Shown here piece by piece: positions 1 to 8,955 of a stretch of DNA of 36,207 nucleotides. Within the stretch, counting starts at the first letter, position 1; each line of letters opens with the position of its first letter. Below the pieces are notes generated by a model. That model had not been told where the DNA came from, searched no databases, and saw nothing but the letters and a program-made list of their open reading frames with translations. This DNA is from CAADGN01 sp035443945 (GTDB lineage Bacteria; Planctomycetota; Phycisphaerae; Phycisphaerales; UBA1924). Made by a program: the position numbers and the translations under genes. The stretch lies in contig DAOMNQ010000031.1 of NCBI GenBank assembly GCA_035443945.1, forward strand, positions 1 to 36,207. Reading direction: 5' to 3'.

Positions 1-438
1 GTCCTGTCGGCGACCTCGCTCGTGAGCATCAACGTGCAGGGCGCGGGCTCCGCCAACCACGGCGTCCTCACGTCCACCGGCGCCACCACGATCTCCGGCG
101 GCTTCACCGCGGCGTACATCAACGGATACGTCCCCGCTGAAGGCACGTTCTTCGACGTGCTGACGGCGACCGGCGGGCGCACCGGCGAGTTCACGTCGGC
201 CGCTCTGCCGACCTCGCCACCGACCGACAAAACCGTGCTGATCTACGAGGGGACGCGAGTGCGGATGCTCTCGACGGACCTGGCGGACCTTAACCTGGAC
301 GGCACCACGAACTCGCTGGACTTCGTGCTCTTCCTGAACTGGTACACATCCCTCGATTCGCGCGCGGACACCAACGGCGACGGGAACATCAACTCGCTCG
401 ACTTCATCCTCTACCTGAACTGGTTCACCGACGGCTGA
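1..438 (+). CDS. C-terminal part of a beta-helix surface protein with two dockerin-like repeats (5' end outside window)
   Basis: The reading frame is open from base 1, so this is the 3' end of a longer gene. The first ~95 residues (…GATTISGGFTAAYINGYVP…GTFFDVLTATGG…GEFTS) have the strand-turn style of the last section of autotransporter-associated beta-strand proteins common in planctomycetes and verrucomicrobia. The last ~50 residues hold two calcium-loop repeats, ADLNLDGTTNSLDFVLFLNW and ADTNGDGNINSLDFILYLNW, the GC-type dockerin-like anchor. The protein is presumably exported and displayed outside the cell; the anchor partner is not visible here. The domain type is seen; the cell-surface role is inferred from the family. 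It converges on the minus-strand lipoprotein gene that follows. Confidence 0.8.
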   Translation, partial: VLSATSLVSINVQGAGSANHGVLTSTGATTISGGFTAAYINGYVPAEGTFFDVLTATGGRTGEFTSAALPTSPPTDKTVLIYEGTRVRMLSTDLADLNLDGTTNSLDFVLFLNWYTSLDSRADTNGDGNINSLDFILYLNWFTDG

Positions 439-515
439 TCCACGGAGTGTGCGGGTCGGCGAACGCGGCCGATGGTCGCTCGGCAGCGTGCCGGCGTTTC
501 GCCCGCACGCGGCGG

Positions 516-926
516 TCATCCCTTCAGATTCGCCCGGATGCGCGACAGAATCTCCGTCGAGACCGCCTCGTCGCCCACGATGCCGACGCGGATGCGAACC
601 GCCGTCGTCGTGTCCGACTTCTTCTCCATGGCGATGTTCACCTCGCTGTCGTCCGCGCGCCGGGCGACGACGATCGAGTTGAAGGCGTCCTGAGACTCTC
701 GCTTCAGCGTGAACCCGAGATCGTCCACCGCCTTCAACGCGGCCGCGTGCACCTCCGCCAGCGGCGCATCCTCGACCGATTCCAGCCGCCCCTCGGTGTA
801 CATGTACGTCCCCGCGATGCCCGCCGCCGCCGCCCCGGCGACCAGCGCGACCGTGCATCCGGGGCACATCACCGCGACGCCGAGCAGCACGGATGCAACG
901 GTGCGGAGCGTGTTCTCACGCTTCAT
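516..926 (-). CDS. DUF3568 family putative lipoprotein
   Basis: A 136-residue protein. The start chosen is the ATG at 926, which has a near-perfect AAGGAGG six bases upstream; a longer open frame to 1031 lacks this. Residues 1-25 form a signal peptide ending in a lipobox-like CPGC. A Gly/Ala-rich stretch follows (ALVAGAAAAGIAGTYMYTEG), which is the hallmark of DUF3568 proteins, then an alpha/beta region (LAEVHAAALKAVDDLGF…) typical of the family's small folded domain. The function of the family is unknown; a membrane-tethered periplasmic protein is the inference. It is transcribed apart from both neighbours, being convergent with the dockerin gene and ~230 bases downstream of the DUF1801 gene on the same strand. 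Confidence 0.75.
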   Translation of the reverse strand: MKRENTLRTVASVLLGVAVMCPGCTVALVAGAAAAGIAGTYMYTEGRLESVEDAPLAEVHAAALKAVDDLGFTLKRESQDAFNSIVVARRADDSEVNIAMEKKSDTTTAVRIRVGIVGDEAVSTEILSRIRANLKG

Positions 927-932
927 CGTCAG

Positions 933-939
933 CCTCCTT
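933..939 (-). promoter_or_regulatory. Shine-Dalgarno site fixing the DUF3568 start
   Basis: On the minus strand the sequence reads AAGGAGG, six bases before the ATG at 926. It is one of the few consensus ribosome-binding sites in this window and decides the start codon in favour of residue 36 of the longest open frame. Confidence 0.75.
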
Positions 940-1158
940 GCCACCCGCGGAATGCCCTCACAACACGGCCTCATGCCGGTGTCGACTTCATTCCATACGC
1001 ACGCGGCGTGCACGGGTTTGCGGGTTCGCACCGGCCGAAGCCCCGGTTCGGGCCTTGTTCACGAGCCCCCGCACAATGCGCCCCGACACTATGCCGCGCA
1101 CACTCGTCCCGCTCGCGGCGCGAATGCCGTTGCGACGAGTGGGCGCGCGGCGTTCGCG

Positions 1159-1710
1159 TCAGCGGCGACTCGCCGACTTCCTGCTTCCGGCCCCCGCCTT
1201 GCGCGCGGCGACGGCCTTGCTCGCACGCACGGGCTTCGCCCCCGCCTTGCGCGCCGGCGTGCGCTGCAGCGCCGCCTCGTACCGCTCCACGAACTTCTTC
1301 ACCGTCGCCTTCCTGATCGTCCGTCCCACAACCTCCAGCGGCACGTCGTCGAGCGTCTTGAACCGCACGCACGACTTGCCCATGTCCAGTTTCTTCCCCG
1401 TTTTCGTCCACGCCTCGCGGAACTCCGCCTCGTCCTCCGGCGACAGGTACACGAACATGAGATATAGCGAAACGTAGTTCTTCTGCGACGCCAAACACGC
1501 GAACGGCAGCGGCTGCTTCGGGTCGCAGTGGTACCCCGCCGGGTACACGCCGTGCGGCACGCAGTACCCGATCATCCCGTACTGCATCCGCTCCTCGAAC
1601 CCCTTGCCCAGGTTCTTCAGGATCACCGCCCGCACTGCCTCGACCGTCTTGCGCCGATCCTCGGGCAGCGAGGCGAGATACTCCTTGACGCTGGCGGCTT
1701 TGCTCTGCAT
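1159..1710 (-). CDS. DUF1801 (YdhG-like) domain protein with basic C-terminal tail
   Basis: A 183-residue protein from the ATG at 1710 (MQSKAASVKEYLASLPEDRR); an upstream in-frame start at 1749 would add 13 unlike residues. Residues ~5-115 match the DUF1801/YdhG fold: a helical start, ILKNLGKGFEERMQYGMIGY, a central YHCDPKQPLPFACLASQKNY, then SLYLMFVYLSPEDEAEFREA. Residues ~115-145 (KLDMGKSCVRFKTLDDVPLE) complete the domain. The last ~40 residues are a Lys/Arg/Ala-rich tail (KAGAKPVRASKAVAARKAG) resembling the nucleic-acid-binding tails common in GC-rich bacteria. The biochemical function of the family is unknown. No operon partner is evident; it lies 147 bases from the divergent FG-GAP gene. 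Confidence 0.8.
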   Translation of the reverse strand: MQSKAASVKEYLASLPEDRRKTVEAVRAVILKNLGKGFEERMQYGMIGYCVPHGVYPAGYHCDPKQPLPFACLASQKNYVSLYLMFVYLSPEDEAEFREAWTKTGKKLDMGKSCVRFKTLDDVPLEVVGRTIRKATVKKFVERYEAALQRTPARKAGAKPVRASKAVAARKAGAGSRKSASRR

Positions 1711-1857
1711 GATCCCAGCATATCGCGCCGGCACTCCCATCGGAACCAAAGAGTGCCCCTCCGAACTCGCAGGCCCGGGGTTGAGCCGACTCGGGCTTTC
1801 CGATACGCTGGCCCGGGGGCCGCCGTGTGGGGGCGAGGAACGCCACGGGAGGGCCGC

Positions 1858-3231
1858 ATGGCACGGAAGATCCAGCGAATATCGCTCTCAGCCGTTCTGA
1901 TTGTGGTCGTGACGGCGGACGTTGCCGCGGCTCAACATGCCTGCCTTCACGAGAAACTCACCGCTTCCGACGGGAAGCACGACGACGGCTTCGGTTGGGG
2001 GCTGGCCCTGTGCGGCCCGGTGGCGGCTGTCGGGGCCTTCGGCGCCATGGACCACGGCTACTTCACGGGCGCGGTCTACATCCTGGAACATGACGGCGCG
2101 GGCTGGGCCGAGCGGGCGCGCATCGTCGCGCCGGACGCGGCGCAGAGCGATTACTTCGGCGTGTCTGTCGCCATGTCGCCGGGCCTGCTCGTCGCCGGCG
2201 CGCCTGGCGCGTTCCCGAGCGATGAATCCGGCAAGGTCCACATCTTCCGCAACTACGACGGCCAATGGCTCCACGAGCACACGCTGATCGGCTCGCAGGC
2301 CGGACCCTCGGCGAGGTTCGGGCGCAGCGTGGCCGTGCAGGGCACGCGCATCGTCGTCGGCTCGGCGGAGGACTACTACGTCGCCGACACCGGCAAGGCG
2401 TACGTCTTCGAGGTGGACCCCGACAACCCCGACGAGGGATGGAAGGAAGTCGCCGCGCTGCGAGCCTCGGACGGCGCGGGCAAGGACCAATTCGGCACCG
2501 CCGTCGCCATCTCGGGTGACTGCGTCATCGTCGGAGCGCCGCAGCACGGCAACAGCAACGCGGGCGCCGGGTACGTCTTCCGCCGCACGCCCGACGGCGA
2601 ATGGGTCGAGGAGGCCAAGTTCCCCGCCTCGACAGGCTCGCAAGCCGGCTCGGCCGTGGCCATCTCCGGGAATCTCGCCGTCATGGGACGACCCGGCGGC
2701 TCCAACGGCCGAATCGATATCTACCGTCACGACGGCACAGCGTGGGTCTTCGAGCACTTCGTCAGCAGCGGCAGCAACCGGTTCGGCTGGTCTGTCGCGT
2801 GCGAAGGCGACATCGTCGTTGCGGGCGGGCGTTCGGACTGGGACTACGGTGGAAAGCACGTGGCCCGCGTCTACCGGCGGCAGGGCGGCGCGTGGGTGCT
2901 CACCGACGGGCTGCGCACCGACTGGCCTCCCGTCACGGACGACTTCTCTCGAACGCTCGCCATGGACGGGAACGTCGTCCTCGTCGGCGCATACCGGGAC
3001 GGTACCGATCCCTTCAACCAGCCCGGCGCCGCCTACGTCTTCGGCCTCAACGGATGCTCCTACTGCCCGGCCGATTTCAACATCGACGGCGCGGTCAACT
3101 CGCTCGACGTCCTCGCGTTCCTCACGGCGTACGTCGCGGGCGAGCCGACGGCGGATTTCAACGGCGACGGGACCGTCAACACGCTGGACGTGCTCGCCTT
3201 TCTCGGCGCATGGTCGGCGGGGTGCGAGTGA
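1858..3231 (+). CDS. Secreted FG-GAP repeat (seven-bladed propeller) protein with dockerin-like C-terminus
   Basis: A 457-residue protein starting at the ATG at 1858 (MARKIQRISLSAVLIVVVTA), just after GGGAGGG; a hydrophobic signal peptide ends around AAAQ. Seven FG-GAP-like motifs follow at roughly 50-60 residue spacing: GFGWGLALCG, YFGVSVAMSP, RFGRSVAVQG, QFGTAVAISG, a diverged AGSAVAISG, RFGWSVACEG and DFSRTLAMDG, each followed by a VxVGAxx strand. This predicts a closed beta-propeller. The last ~55 residues are two dockerin-like loops (ADFNIDGAVNSLDVLAFL and ADFNGDGTVNTLDVLAFL) ending in a Cys. Family knowledge points to an extracellular binding or adhesion role; no enzyme signature is seen. 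It is convergent with the LOG gene only 18 bases away. Confidence 0.85.
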   Translation: MARKIQRISLSAVLIVVVTADVAAAQHACLHEKLTASDGKHDDGFGWGLALCGPVAAVGAFGAMDHGYFTGAVYILEHDGAGWAERARIVAPDAAQSDYFGVSVAMSPGLLVAGAPGAFPSDESGKVHIFRNYDGQWLHEHTLIGSQAGPSARFGRSVAVQGTRIVVGSAEDYYVADTGKAYVFEVDPDNPDEGWKEVAALRASDGAGKDQFGTAVAISGDCVIVGAPQHGNSNAGAGYVFRRTPDGEWVEEAKFPASTGSQAGSAVAISGNLAVMGRPGGSNGRIDIYRHDGTAWVFEHFVSSGSNRFGWSVACEGDIVVAGGRSDWDYGGKHVARVYRRQGGAWVLTDGLRTDWPPVTDDFSRTLAMDGNVVLVGAYRDGTDPFNQPGAAYVFGLNGCSYCPADFNIDGAVNSLDVLAFLTAYVAGEPTADFNGDGTVNTLDVLAFLGAWSAGCE

Positions 3232-3249
3232 ATCCCAGCGTCGGTCTCC

Positions 3250-4050
3250 TCACGGCCGGCTCGGCTCGGGGCGAGATTCGCCGAGGATCGGGCTGGGCTT
3301 CGGAGGATGGTCGATGGGTCGGATGCCGGCCATCACGCGCTCGACGGCCTCGGCTGGGTTGTCGGTTGCCGAGAACAGTTCGAGGTCGACGGGATCGATG
3401 GTGCCCTCGGGGACGAGCGTGCTGCGCAAGAACTCGCCGAGCGGTCGCCAGTAGTCTCGCCCCATGATGACGACGGGGAAGTGCTCGATCTTCCCGGTCT
3501 GGATGAGCGTGCCCGTTTCGAAGACCTCGTCGAGCGTGCCGTAGCCGCCGGGGAGGACGACGAACGCCGACGAGTACTTCACCAGCATCACCTTGCGCAC
3601 AAAGAAATAGTTGAACTCGATGAACTTGTCGAGGTAGGGGTTGGGTTCCTGCTCTCTGGGCAGCAGGATGTTGCACCCGATGCTCAGCCCGCCGGCGTCC
3701 TTGGCTCCGCGGTTGGCGGCCTCCATGATGCCGGGGCCGCCGCCGGTCATCACGGCGAAGCCGGCCTCGGCGAGTTTGCGCCCGACCTCGCGGGCCATCG
3801 CGTAGTAGCGGTGATCCTCCTTGAACCGCGCCGAGCCGAAGACGGTGACGCACGGGCCGACGAAGTGCAGGGCGCGGAACCCGCGGATGAACTCCGCCGT
3901 GATGCGCAGGACACGGAAGAACTCCTCGGTCCGCGAGCGCGGGCCGGCGAGCATCCGACCCTCGAGCGGCGAACGCGTGCCCTTGCCCCACCTGTGGGCG
4001 CTGCCGTTCGGCGGTCGTGCGGATCGGTGATGGGGCGCTTCGTCGGGCAT
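3250..4050 (-). CDS. LOG family protein (nucleoside 5'-monophosphate phosphoribohydrolase-type)
   Basis: A 266-residue cytoplasmic Rossmann-fold protein. The ATG at 4050 is used; a TTG four codons upstream is possible. Diagnostic motifs are GGGPGIMEA (residues 103-111) and PGGYGTLDE (167-175), the nucleotide-binding and catalytic signatures of the LOG/'lysine decarboxylase-like' family. These enzymes split cytokinin-type or ordinary nucleotide monophosphates into base and ribose 5-phosphate; the true substrate in bacteria like this is usually unknown. The first ~45 residues are a poorly conserved polar extension. It stands alone: convergent with the FG-GAP gene, and its start faces the oxoprolinase gene across ~115 bases. 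Confidence 0.88.
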   Translation of the reverse strand: MPDEAPHHRSARPPNGSAHRWGKGTRSPLEGRMLAGPRSRTEEFFRVLRITAEFIRGFRALHFVGPCVTVFGSARFKEDHRYYAMAREVGRKLAEAGFAVMTGGGPGIMEAANRGAKDAGGLSIGCNILLPREQEPNPYLDKFIEFNYFFVRKVMLVKYSSAFVVLPGGYGTLDEVFETGTLIQTGKIEHFPVVIMGRDYWRPLGEFLRSTLVPEGTIDPVDLELFSATDNPAEAVERVMAGIRPIDHPPKPSPILGESRPEPSRP

Positions 4051-4166
4051 CGGATGCAGCAAGGGTACGGCCGTGACGTCGAGGAATGGAGAGTATCGGC
4101 GATCTGGTACGGCCGAGTCCAGCGCGCCGGAACGCCAGCCGTCCCGCCGCGCAGTACGCTTGGCGC

Positions 4167-7100
4167 ATGTGGCGCGTGTGGATCGACACGGGAGGAACGT
4201 TCACCGACTGCCTCGCCTTGGGGCCGGGGGGCGAGGTGCGGCGCGCGAAGGCGCTCAGCGCGGGCGTCGTGCGCGGGCGCGTGCTCGAACGGCTCGGCCC
4301 TTCATCGGCACGGGTCGAGTGCGCGTGGGCGGAGGATGAAGGCCGATTCGCCGGTGGGATGTCGCTGCGCCCCGTCGCCAACGGAGGGATGTCCGCGTGC
4401 GTCGTGTCGTTCGATGCCGGTGCGCGTGTACTCGCGGTGGGCGACGAGTGGCCCGCCTGGGCAGTAGCGGGCGCGGCGTTCGAGTTGGCCGCGGCGGAGG
4501 AAGCGCCGACCCTCGCGGCGCGCATGGTGACGGGGACTCCCGTGGGCACTCCGCTGCCCGGCATGGAGATGCGACTCGGCACCACGCGCGCCACGAATGC
4601 GCTGCTCGAACGGCGCGGGGGACGGGTCGCGCTGTTCGTGACACGCGGGTTCGGCGACCTGCTCCTCATCGGCGACCAGAGCCGACCCGACCTCTTCGCC
4701 CTGCGCATCGAGCGGCCCGCGCCGCTGTGCGAGGCGGCGGTCGAAGTGGACGAGCGCCTCGACGCGCACGGGTGCGTGCTGCGCGAGCCGGACCTGGAGG
4801 CGGTCGAGCGCGAGGCGCGGCGGCTGGCCGATCTGGGCGTTCAGGCCGCGGCGGTCGCGCTCCTGCACTCGTGGACAAACCCGACGCACGAGCGGGCCGT
4901 CGTCGAGGCTGTACGGCGTGGTGGGATCGAGCGTGTCGTGGCGTCGAGCGACCTGTCGTCGCGGATCAAACTGCTTTGGCGCGCGGAGACGGCCGTCGTC
5001 GATGCGTACCTCGCGGGCGTCGTGGAGGACTACCTCGACCGCGTGCGCGAGTCGCTCGGCGGGTCACCCCTGCTGGTGATGACGAGCGCGGGCGGGCTGG
5101 TGCGGCGCGAGCGCGTCCGGCCCGTGGACATGCTGCTCAGCGGGCCGGCGGGCGGGGTCGTGGGCGCGGCGGAGGCAGCACGCCGGGCGGGGTTTCAGCG
5201 GGCGATCGCCCTGGACATGGGCGGAACGAGCACCGATGTTTCCAGGATTGACGGCACGCCCGCTCGCCGGTTCGAGACGCGCGTCGGCACGGCCCGGATC
5301 GTCGCGCCGTGCGTCGCGGTCGAGACCGTCGCCGCGGGCGGAGGGTCAGTCTGCTGCGCCGAGCGAGGCGAGTTGCGCGTGGGGCCGGAGAGCGCGGGCG
5401 CGAGTCCAGGCCCGGCGTGCTACGGCGCGGGCGGGCCGCTCACGCTCACCGACGCAAACCTGCTCCTCGGACGCCTCGACGCCTCGCGCTTCGGAGTGCC
5501 GGCGGACGGGGCAGCGGCGGCACGCCGCGCCGACGAGGCGCTCGCGGCGACGGACGGCGCGATGACGCGCGAGGCGCTGCTCGAAGGGTTCGTCGAGATC
5601 GCGGACGAGCGCATGGCCGACGCCGTGCGGCGGGTTTCTGCGCGCGAGGGGTACGACCCGGCGGACTACGCGCTCGTGGCGTTCGGGGGCGCAGGCCCGC
5701 AGCACGCGTGCGGGATCGCACGCCGCCTGGGCGTTCGCACGGTGGTGGTGCCGCCCGACGCGGGGCTGCTGAGCGCGGCCGGTCTCGGCGCGGCCCGAAT
5801 CGAGCGATTCGCCGAGCGGGCCGTGATGCGCCCTTTGGCGGGCGAAGAGGCGTGGCTGCGCACTCTGGAAGCCGAGGTCGAACAGCGGGCGCGGACCGCT
5901 GTGACCGAAGAGGGTGTTCACGCCGACGCCGTGACGACGCTGCGCGTATGGCTGGACCTTCGGTTCGAGGGTCAGGACGAGACCGTCGAAGTCGAAGCGG
6001 GGCCCGGGGCGCGGGAGCGGTTCGAGGCGCGGCACCGTGCGCTGTTCGGGAGTGCCGCGGCGGGACGTGTGGTCGAGGTGGTTTCGGTGCGGGCGGCGGC
6101 GGCCGGGCCGGGCGGGGAGGCTCATCTCACGCGGAGGCGCGGAGTCGCGGAGGAGGAGAAGCGGAGCGGGCGCGTGTGGGTTGGAGGGTCGTGGCGGGGG
6201 TGCGTGATCGTTGAGCGTGACAGCCTCGCGCCTGGAGCGACGCTGGAGGGACCCGGACTTGTGACCGAGCCGCACTGCACGACGTTTGTCGAGCCGGGGT
6301 GGTCGCTCCGCGTTTCGGACTGCGGAGCACTGGTGCTGACGGGCGGCGGGGCGGGCCGCACGGCCGAGCAATCCGAGACGGTGCGCGCGGAACTGTTCAT
6401 CAACAGGCTCTCTTCGCTCGCGGAGGAGATGGGCGAGCGGCTCCGGCGCAGCGCGTTGTCAGTGAACGTGAAGGAGCGGCTGGACTTCTCGTGCGCGATC
6501 GTGGACGCCGAGGGCGAACTGGTGGCCAGCGCGCCGCACGTGCCGGTCCACCTGGGCGCGCTGGGCGCGTGTGTGCGCGCCGTGCGCGACGCGCTGGGCA
6601 CGGACTTCGGGGGCGAGGTCGCGATCTCCAACCATCCCGGTTTCGGCGGGGCACACCTGCCCGACGTGACGGTGATGCTGGCGGTCCACGACGGCGGCGG
6701 CTCGTTGCTGGGATACGCGGCGTGCCGCGCCCACCACGCGGAGATCGGGGGGATCGCGCCCGGCTCGATGCCCGCGGACTCGCGGAGCCTGGCGGAGGAG
6801 GGCGTGGTGATCGCCCCGATGACGCTCGGGCCGCTCGGTTCGATCGACCGGTCGGCAGCACGGGCGATCTTCGAGCGCGGGCCACACCCGAGCCGCGACG
6901 CGGCGACGAACGCGGCGGACCTGCTGGCGCAGGTCGAGGCCGTGGCGTACGGCGCGGAGGGGCTGCGCTCGCTCGCCCGGGCGTTCGGTGCGCAGGCCGC
7001 CCGCCGGTTCATGGGTGCCCTGAAGGCTCGCGCCGAGGAACGCGTCCGCGATGCGCTCCGCCGGCACGCCCCGGGCGTGGTCAGCCTCGACGATGCGCTC

Positions 7101-7916
7101 GACGACGGCACGCCGTTGCGCGTGCGGGTCGAGACGCGTGGCGATCGCGCGATCATTGACTTCGGGGGCACGTCGGGCGTTCATCCGGGCAACCTGAACG
7201 CGACCGAGGCGATCGTACGGAGCGTGATCGTGTACGTGCTGCGGGTGATGATCGACGAACCGATGCCGCTCAACGAGGGCCTGCTGCGGGCCGTGGAGGT
7301 CCGTGTGCCCGAGGGGATGCTGCGCCCGCGGTTCGGCGCGGACCCTGCGCTCTGCCCGGCGGTGGCGGCCGGGAACGTGGAGACGAGCCAGCGCATCGCC
7401 GACCTCCTGGTGCGCGCCCTCGGGCTGTGCGCCGGCGGGCAGGCGACGATGAACAACGTGGCGTTCGGCGACGAGCGGGGCGGGTGCTACGAGACCATCG
7501 GCGGCGGCGCGGGCGCGGGGCCGGGCTTCGACGGGGCCTCCGCCGTGCAGGTACACATGACCAATACGCGCATCACCGACGCGGAAGTCATCGAGCGACG
7601 CTACCCGGTGCGCATCGTGCGCTTCGCCGTGCGCCGCGGCTCGGGCGGCGCGGGGCGATGGCGCGGCGGCGACGGCCTCGTGCGCGAGATCGAGTTTCTC
7701 GCGCCCGCGTTCATCTCGATCAACGCGCAGCGGCGCGCGCGCGGCGCGCCCGGTGCTCGGGGCGCGACCGACGGCCGGCCGGGGCACGAGCGCCTTGTGC
7801 GCACGAACGGAAGTGAGGAAACGCTAACCGGCCGCTGCGGGGCGTGCGCCGCACCGGGAGACCGTCTTGTGGTCGAGACGCCGGGTGGAGGCGGGTGGGG
7901 TAATTCTGTTGGGTAG
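4167..7916 (+). CDS. Fused hydantoinase/5-oxoprolinase (HyuA-HyuB)
   Basis: A 1249-residue protein from the ATG at 4167 (MWRVWIDTGGTFTDCLAL). Residues 1-~200 are the Hydant_A_N domain with the ATP-binding IDTGGTFTD near the start. Residues ~200-500 form the hydantoinase A domain (second actin-type motif ALDMGGTSTDVS, and FGGAGPQHACGIARRLG). A short C-terminal HyuA barrel runs to ~725, and HyuB starts at ~735 (RAELFINRLSSLAEEMGERL) and runs to the end, with HPGFGGAHLPDVTV and GNVETSQRIADLL. The length and order match OPLAH-type 5-oxoprolinases, which use ATP to open 5-oxoproline to glutamate, but hydantoin or N-methylhydantoin substrates cannot be excluded. A low-complexity insertion sits in the A/B linker (see 6124-6166). 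It is monocistronic as far as can be seen. Confidence 0.9.
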   Translation: MWRVWIDTGGTFTDCLALGPGGEVRRAKALSAGVVRGRVLERLGPSSARVECAWAEDEGRFAGGMSLRPVANGGMSACVVSFDAGARVLAVGDEWPAWAVAGAAFELAAAEEAPTLAARMVTGTPVGTPLPGMEMRLGTTRATNALLERRGGRVALFVTRGFGDLLLIGDQSRPDLFALRIERPAPLCEAAVEVDERLDAHGCVLREPDLEAVEREARRLADLGVQAAAVALLHSWTNPTHERAVVEAVRRGGIERVVASSDLSSRIKLLWRAETAVVDAYLAGVVEDYLDRVRESLGGSPLLVMTSAGGLVRRERVRPVDMLLSGPAGGVVGAAEAARRAGFQRAIALDMGGTSTDVSRIDGTPARRFETRVGTARIVAPCVAVETVAAGGGSVCCAERGELRVGPESAGASPGPACYGAGGPLTLTDANLLLGRLDASRFGVPADGAAAARRADEALAATDGAMTREALLEGFVEIADERMADAVRRVSAREGYDPADYALVAFGGAGPQHACGIARRLGVRTVVVPPDAGLLSAAGLGAARIERFAERAVMRPLAGEEAWLRTLEAEVEQRARTAVTEEGVHADAVTTLRVWLDLRFEGQDETVEVEAGPGARERFEARHRALFGSAAAGRVVEVVSVRAAAAGPGGEAHLTRRRGVAEEEKRSGRVWVGGSWRGCVIVERDSLAPGATLEGPGLVTEPHCTTFVEPGWSLRVSDCGALVLTGGGAGRTAEQSETVRAELFINRLSSLAEEMGERLRRSALSVNVKERLDFSCAIVDAEGELVASAPHVPVHLGALGACVRAVRDALGTDFGGEVAISNHPGFGGAHLPDVTVMLAVHDGGGSLLGYAACRAHHAEIGGIAPGSMPADSRSLAEEGVVIAPMTLGPLGSIDRSAARAIFERGPHPSRDAATNAADLLAQVEAVAYGAEGLRSLARAFGAQAARRFMGALKARAEERVRDALRRHAPGVVSLDDALDDGTPLRVRVETRGDRAIIDFGGTSGVHPGNLNATEAIVRSVIVYVLRVMIDEPMPLNEGLLRAVEVRVPEGMLRPRFGADPALCPAVAAGNVETSQRIADLLVRALGLCAGGQATMNNVAFGDERGGCYETIGGGAGAGPGFDGASAVQVHMTNTRITDAEVIERRYPVRIVRFAVRRGSGGAGRWRGGDGLVREIEFLAPAFISINAQRRARGAPGARGATDGRPGHERLVRTNGSEETLTGRCGACAAPGDRLVVETPGGGGWGNSVG
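6124..6166 (+). repeat. GCGGAG-type short repeat inside the oxoprolinase linker
   Basis: Three near-8-bp units of the form GCGGAGxC follow an ATCTCAC lead-in, then comes a run of GGAG. The block reads through in frame as a charged, non-conserved stretch (roughly residues 653-667, LTRRRGVAEEEKRSG) between the HyuA and HyuB parts. The lead-in plus unit pattern resembles a small dispersed repeat seen in many environmental bacterial genomes ('CTCACGCAGAGGCGCAGAG'-like). That relation is from memory and untested here. Confidence 0.45.
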
Positions 7917-8127
7917 GAGTGCCGGTTTCTGGCCAGTGCGTGCGGTTTTTCGGGTAACCTCTGGGTCGATCCGGGAGTTTCGGAGTTGCTCCTCCTTGAC
8001 CCACCCCCCAGTAAAACGATTAATCTGTCTGTTGTCTGTTGAGACCGGCTCTCGTGCGGTGGGCCCCGGCGACGGACCGTCGGGCGTACGAGAGGCGGCC
8101 TTCATCTCGCAGAGGATACGGCACCCC

Positions 8128-8808
8128 ATGGTTACCACATCGACACCGACCGGGTCACCCCCGGCGACCGGATCGCAGGAGGGGTACTTCCTGCAGCCCA
8201 TGCACCCCGCACCCGTCTGCTGGCAGGCGCTCACCGATGACACCGGCGTCTGCGTTCTGGTGCATGACACAGACGGCAGGATCGAGTTCGTGAACGGCGA
8301 AGCGGCGCGTGTCCTCGGCGTGACTCCCGATGCCGTGCGCGGGCAGCACCTCCGTGTTGCCATGCCGACGGAAGTCGCCGACGAGAGAGTCCAGTTCGCC
8401 CGCCGTGCGATCGAGAGCGGCAAGCCGCTGATCGTCGACGGCATGTTCGGTGGCCGAATGCGCCGCGCCCATGTCCGCCCCATCCCGACCGAGCGGGGAG
8501 AACCCGCCCGCGTTCTGATCGTCTGCCATCCGATCTCCGCGACGACCGCGCCCGAGCCAGGCGTCGAGCGGATCGAAGCCAAGCACGCCGATGAGGGACC
8601 GATCGGCACGCTCACGCCGCGCGAGCGCGAGGTGCTGGCCCTCATCGGCCAGGGCCTCTCCACGGCCGATATCGCCAAGAAACTGCACCGGAGCGTCAAG
8701 ACGGTCGAGTGGCACCGGGTCTCCCTCGGCAACAAACTCGCGGCGTCGAACCGCGTCGAACTTGCGCGCATCGCGATCCGCGCCGGGCTGGCTTCGCTCG
8801 ACGAGTGA
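8128..8808 (+). CDS. PAS domain - LuxR-type response/transcription regulator
   Basis: A 226-residue cytoplasmic protein. The ATG at 8128 is the only sensible start: the upstream open frame is low-quality and crosses an AT-richer intergenic stretch. Residues ~30-135 form a PAS fold (TGVCVLVHDTDGRIEFVNGE, then AARVLGVTPDAVRGQHL). Residues ~160-220 are a complete LuxR/GerE helix-turn-helix: TPREREVLALIGQGLSTADI, then AKKLHRSVKTVEWHRVSLGNK. There is no receiver domain, so the signal probably enters through the PAS pocket (ligand, redox or partner protein). No kinase gene adjoins it and the regulated genes are unknown. The preceding 211 bases, which include a locally AT-rich TAAAACGATTAATCTG, are a plausible promoter region. 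Confidence 0.88.
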   Translation: MVTTSTPTGSPPATGSQEGYFLQPMHPAPVCWQALTDDTGVCVLVHDTDGRIEFVNGEAARVLGVTPDAVRGQHLRVAMPTEVADERVQFARRAIESGKPLIVDGMFGGRMRRAHVRPIPTERGEPARVLIVCHPISATTAPEPGVERIEAKHADEGPIGTLTPREREVLALIGQGLSTADIAKKLHRSVKTVEWHRVSLGNKLAASNRVELARIAIRAGLASLDE

Positions 8809-8955
8809 GGCACGCGCCACGGCGCTCGCCGCTTCACCCGGCTTGTATCGTCGCGGTCCCGCTCCGGACACGCCGGCACGCCCGCTCGGCGTCGGCTCTA
8901 TGCTTCGCCGGCGGTCGGGGCAACCGTGCCTCGGGGCGTCGGTAGAGGACGTGCG

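Noticed and set aside
449..508. Possible terminator from GTGCGGG (449-455) and CCCGCAC (502-508)
   Set aside because: The arms are only seven bases with a 46-base loop, so a chance pairing in GC-rich DNA is more likely.
4051..4166. Longer N-terminus for the oxoprolinase starting at 4086
   Set aside because: The extra 27 residues are not family-like and the conserved N-terminal strand (WIDTGGTFTD) begins right after the ATG at 4167.
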